NCBI GenBank assembly: GCA_964493945.1
Contig: CAZBQG010000190.1
Coordinates: 1 to 8,897, forward strand
Length of the DNA stretch: 8,897 bases
Source: CAZBQG01 sp964493945
Lineage (GTDB): Bacteria > Pseudomonadota > Alphaproteobacteria > Rhodospirillales > UBA2165
Direction of reading: 5' to 3'
In this document: positions 6,275 through 8,897 of the stretch, one piece after another
Layout: every line of letters starts with the position of its first letter
Position numbering within the stretch: the stretch's first letter is position 1
The notes under the pieces: generated by a model
Told to the model about the DNA's origin: nothing
The model's database searches: none
The model's input: the letters and a program-made list of their open reading frames with translations, nothing else
Translations under genes and position numbers: made by a program

Positions 6275-7136
6275 GGTCTTCCCCCCATTCATTGAGCAGT
6301 TCAAGGCGCAGCGCGTGGGTCGCCTTGGCCTGGGCCAACACATTTTCCAGATAGCGGATATTCAGCACGGTGTTGGAATCCGACAAGGCTTCGGCGGGAT
6401 TCTCGTGGACCTCCATGAACAGGGCATTGATTCCGCAGCCCGCCGCGGCCCGCACCAGATAGGGAATGAATTCCCGCTGGCCGCCTGAAATATTGCCCAT
6501 GGAGGTGGGCTGTTGCACCGAATGGGTGGCGTCGAAACAGACCGGATAGCCGGTTTCCGCCATGATCGGAAAATTGCGGTAATCATTGATCAGCATGTTA
6601 TAGCCGAAAAAGGTGCCCCGGTCGGTGAGCAGGATTGCCGTGTTGCCCGTCGCTTCTATTTTGCGCACGGAATTTTTCATGTTCCAGGGGCTCATAAACT
6701 GCCCCTTTTTCAGATGCACGGGCTTACCCGTCTCGCCGGCTGCGCGCAAAATATGGGTCTGGCGGCAAAGATAGGCGGGTATCTGGACCATATCGACCAC
6801 CTCGCCGGTGGGTGCGGCCCAGGCCGCACCGGAAAAATCGCAGACCACGGGCAATTGATGAGAGCTGCGGACCTCGGCCAGGATGGCCAGCCCCTCTTCC
6901 ATGCCGATGCCGTGGAAGGAATTTCCGGATGAACGTGAATCCTTGTCGTAGCAGGATTTGAACATCCAGGGCACATCCAGCTTGGCGCAGATGGTGCCGA
7001 TGCGGTCCACCATTTCCATGCTGTGGACTCTGGACTCTATGGCGCAGGGGCCGCCGATAAAGACCAGGGGCTCCATCCCGCCAATACGGATTCCGACCAC
7101 ATCACCGCCGCCAAGCGTAATCACTTTGGGAATCAT
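6255..7136 (-). CDS. kdsA: Kdo-8-phosphate synthase, metal-dependent class, with unusual active-site residues
   Basis: Condenses phosphoenolpyruvate with arabinose-5-phosphate to give Kdo-8-phosphate. The 293-residue TIM-barrel enzyme shows GGPCAIES (28-35), FKSCYDK (59-65), QIPAYLCRQT (118-127), KKGQFMSPW (143-151), TDRGTFFGYN (171-180), FDATHSVQQP (201-210), SGGQREF (217-223) and MEVHENP (241-247). Cys31, His205, Glu242 and Asp253 match the four metal ligands of the Aquifex-type enzyme; E. coli has Asn at the Cys position. Two oddities: the normally invariant D-x-H-E segment reads DFSG (100-103), losing the His, and RQTD reads RQTH (125-128). DAHP-type synthases are excluded by the KdsA-specific blocks. 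It starts 75 nt after TPR protein A and overlaps the CBS gene by 20 nt. The upstream ribosome binding site is weak. Confidence 0.93.
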   Translation of the reverse strand: MIPKVITLGGGDVVGIRIGGMEPLVFIGGPCAIESRVHSMEMVDRIGTICAKLDVPWMFKSCYDKDSRSSGNSFHGIGMEEGLAILAEVRSSHQLPVVCDFSGAAWAAPTGEVVDMVQIPAYLCRQTHILRAAGETGKPVHLKKGQFMSPWNMKNSVRKIEATGNTAILLTDRGTFFGYNMLINDYRNFPIMAETGYPVCFDATHSVQQPTSMGNISGGQREFIPYLVRAAAGCGINALFMEVHENPAEALSDSNTVLNIRYLENVLAQAKATHALRLELLNEWGEDRVHLDD

Positions 7137-7211
7137 ACGTTATTATCCAAGCCCAGGAGCATGGTGCCAGATAACCACATTCCCAGCCAAAAAAGAAGCC
7201 GAACCAAAGGT

Positions 7212-8897
7212 TTATTCCCTATCTTTGTAATAAGCCCCGGCTTCCAGCCGCAGATCCTTTTCGATTTGGGCCAGCACGCTTTTCCAATCATGGGGTTCGG
7301 GCTGGCGGTAGAGGCGCATGCTGGGATACCAGGGCGTATCACTCCGCCCCAGCATCCAGCGCCAATCGGGCGCATGGGTTAACAATGTCCAGACCGGCAG
7401 ACCCATGCCTCCGGCCAGATGGGCAATACCCGTATCCACCGTGATCAGCAGATCGGTCTGGTTCNNNNNNNNNNGTTCAGGATGTCCGCCGTATGGGCAA
7501 AATCCGTCAGGTCCGATCCCAAATCCTGGATCAGACCCGTAAGGCCATGGGTCTTTATTTCTTCGGATCCGGGGCCGGTCTGCAAACTGTAAAAAGAACA
7601 ACCGGGCAGGCCCAGAAGGGGGATGAACAAATCCAGGCTGCAGGACCGCTCGGCGTCTCTCGGATGATCGGGATTGCCGGCCCAGACGATGGCCACCCGG
7701 AACTGGCTGTCCTCCGGGCGTTCCGGTTTGCTGGTTGCGATGGTGGGCAGATAAGAATGCCCGCCAGGAATATCCCCGATGCCGGTGGCGAATATCCCGG
7801 GAAGATCCAGCAGCGAGGCTTTAACGTCGTAACTTGGCGGCGGCTGATTATCGGCATGAAGGCCGCTCACCCCTTCCATGCTTTCCAGCAGGCGCATCAA
7901 AATCGGCGGAACGAAAAGCAGGACTTTTCCCCCCTTTGCAGCGACCAAAGGTGCGTAACGGACGAACTGAATAACGTCGCCAAGGCCCTGTTCCCAATAA
8001 AGCAAGATGGTTTTGCCATCCAGTTCCGCACCATCCCACTCCACACCAGCCAATTCAGGTGCGCGCCAGTAATCCAGCTTGCGCCGCCATTTGAATTCCT
8101 CCCAGCCAAGCGCCAGATCGCCGGCCAGAAGCCATCCCCGGGCCAGCCCCAGATGGGCCTCCAACAGATCGGGGGATTGGCGCAGCGCCTTTTGGAAACA
8201 ATCCCTGGCTTCACCGCAACGCCCTTGGCTCAGAAGGCATTGGCCGAGGGCGCTTTGGGTTTCGGCGTGACCGGGATTTTGTTCCAGGGCCTTCCGGTGG
8301 GATTCCTCGGCTTGCGCATGACGGCCCAATGCTTCCTGGGCCAACCCCAGATTGCGCCAGGCAATGGGGTAATCGGGTTTGATGGCGAGCGCCCGGCGGT
8401 AACTGGCAACGGCCGCCTCCAGATGTTTCGCCAGCCAAAGAACCACACCGAAATTATGCAGCAATTCAGCCTGTGCGGGGTGAAAACGGAGGGCAACGCC
8501 ATAAACCTCCATGGCGTCATCGAAGCGGCGCAGCTTTTCAAGGCAGATGCCCAGATTAAGCGCTGCCTCAAGATAGGATGGATCAAGGGAAAGAACATGG
8601 CGGTAACGTTCCATGGCCTCATCAAGATCGCCCTTGTCGCTGAGCGCGTTTCCTAAATTATAATTCAGGTCCGCATCGTCCGGGCATTTTTCGGCACCCT
8701 TGAGCAAAAGATCGGCGGCTTGTTCGTTGCGCCCGACGGCACGAAGGGCAACCCCCAGGCTTGAAATCGTCTGGGCATGGTCCGGATGATCCAGCAGGAT
8801 GGCCAGATAGGCGGCGATGGCCTCTTCCAGGTCACCCGCCCGGTGCATGGTCAGCGCCTGGACGAGGGCCTGTTGCGGCCCTTCATCCGCCGTTTCC
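7212..8897 (-). CDS. TPR protein with C-terminal glycosyltransferase-like domain (TPR/GT-B protein A), 5' end beyond the window, interrupted by an assembly gap
   Basis: Paralogue of TPR protein B. Seven clean 34-residue TPR units run from the window end, for example LNYNLGNALSDKGDLDEAMERY and AWRNLGLAQEALGRHAQAEES in part, then a GT-B-like domain with ILLYWEQGLGDVIQFVRYA, VAIVWAGNP, DLLITVDTGIAHLAGG and PDWRW...SDTPWYPSMRLYRQ. The frame stays open past ATG 8848 to the last base, and that Met sits inside the first TPR helix, so the true start is outside the window. The frame breaks only at 10 N (7465-7474). Removing the N plus one copy of a duplicated GTTC (14 bases) joins the halves as DILNQTDLLITVD, giving about 556 residues here. 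It is upstream of kdsA in the same direction. The acceptor and activity are unknown; a GT9/FlbA-like glycan or protein modification role is inferred. Confidence 0.85.
7461..7478. other. Assembly gap (10 N) flanked by the same four bases, probably a false gap
   Basis: Ten N at 7465-7474 are flanked by GTTC on the left (7461-7464) and GTTC on the right (7475-7478). Overlapping the two GTTC copies restores the reading frame of TPR protein A. The pattern fits two contigs that met with a very short overlap and were joined by a fixed-size spacer. Confidence 0.8.

Noticed and set aside
7137..7211. Separate promoter or terminator between TPR protein A and kdsA
   Set aside because: The 75 bases show no convincing -35/-10 pair or hairpin with T-run; an internal promoter cannot be excluded.
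7493..8656. Long plus-strand open frame of 387 residues opposite TPR protein A
   Set aside because: It is the antisense shadow of a GC-rich TPR gene; it shows no family motif, while the minus strand has clear TPR units and GT motifs.

Overview
All recognisable genes lie on the minus strand, so transcription runs from high to low coordinates. The GC-rich part, the rplM-rpsI pair, and an S9 with a long Ala/Glu/Asp-rich N-terminal extension suggest an alphaproteobacterium, perhaps of the Rhodospirillales type. That assignment is inferred from protein style, not from any search. A run of 10 N marks this as a draft assembly.

Layout by coordinate. At 1-546 is the N-terminal part of a tyrosine recombinase (phage or island integrase). 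It is cut by the window edge and is much more AT-rich than everything after it. Positions 547-640 are AT-rich non-coding DNA with short, regularly spaced repeats. The composition switches at the stop codon of rpsI (641), so a mobile element probably ends at or next to the 3' end of rpsI. At 641-1707 is the ribosomal operon rplM-rpsI, with a good promoter at 1769-1796. At 1892-8897 is one long, tightly packed run of seven genes: TPR/GT-B protein A (cut by the window end), kdsA, a stand-alone CBS pair, kdsB, kdsC, a radical SAM/SPASM-like protein, and TPR/GT-B protein B. From kdsA onward neighbouring genes overlap or are at most 9 nt apart.

How the genes fit together. KdsA makes Kdo-8-phosphate from arabinose-5-phosphate and PEP, KdsC removes the phosphate, and KdsB activates Kdo to CMP-Kdo. 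The isomerase that would supply arabinose-5-phosphate (KdsD) is absent, but a protein closely resembling only its CBS tail sits between kdsA and kdsB. Two paralogous proteins, each with an N-terminal TPR array and a C-terminal glycosyltransferase-like domain (FlbA/GT9-like), bracket the cassette, and a radical SAM enzyme is translationally coupled to one of them. I infer a dedicated surface-glycan or flagellin/protein-glycosylation module using Kdo or a Kdo-like sugar rather than plain housekeeping LPS synthesis. Unusual residues in KdsA and KdsC are compatible with a modified substrate but do not prove it.

An assembly point matters for annotation. The 10-N gap in TPR protein A looks artificial: both flanks carry the same four bases, and collapsing them restores one continuous reading frame of the expected length.
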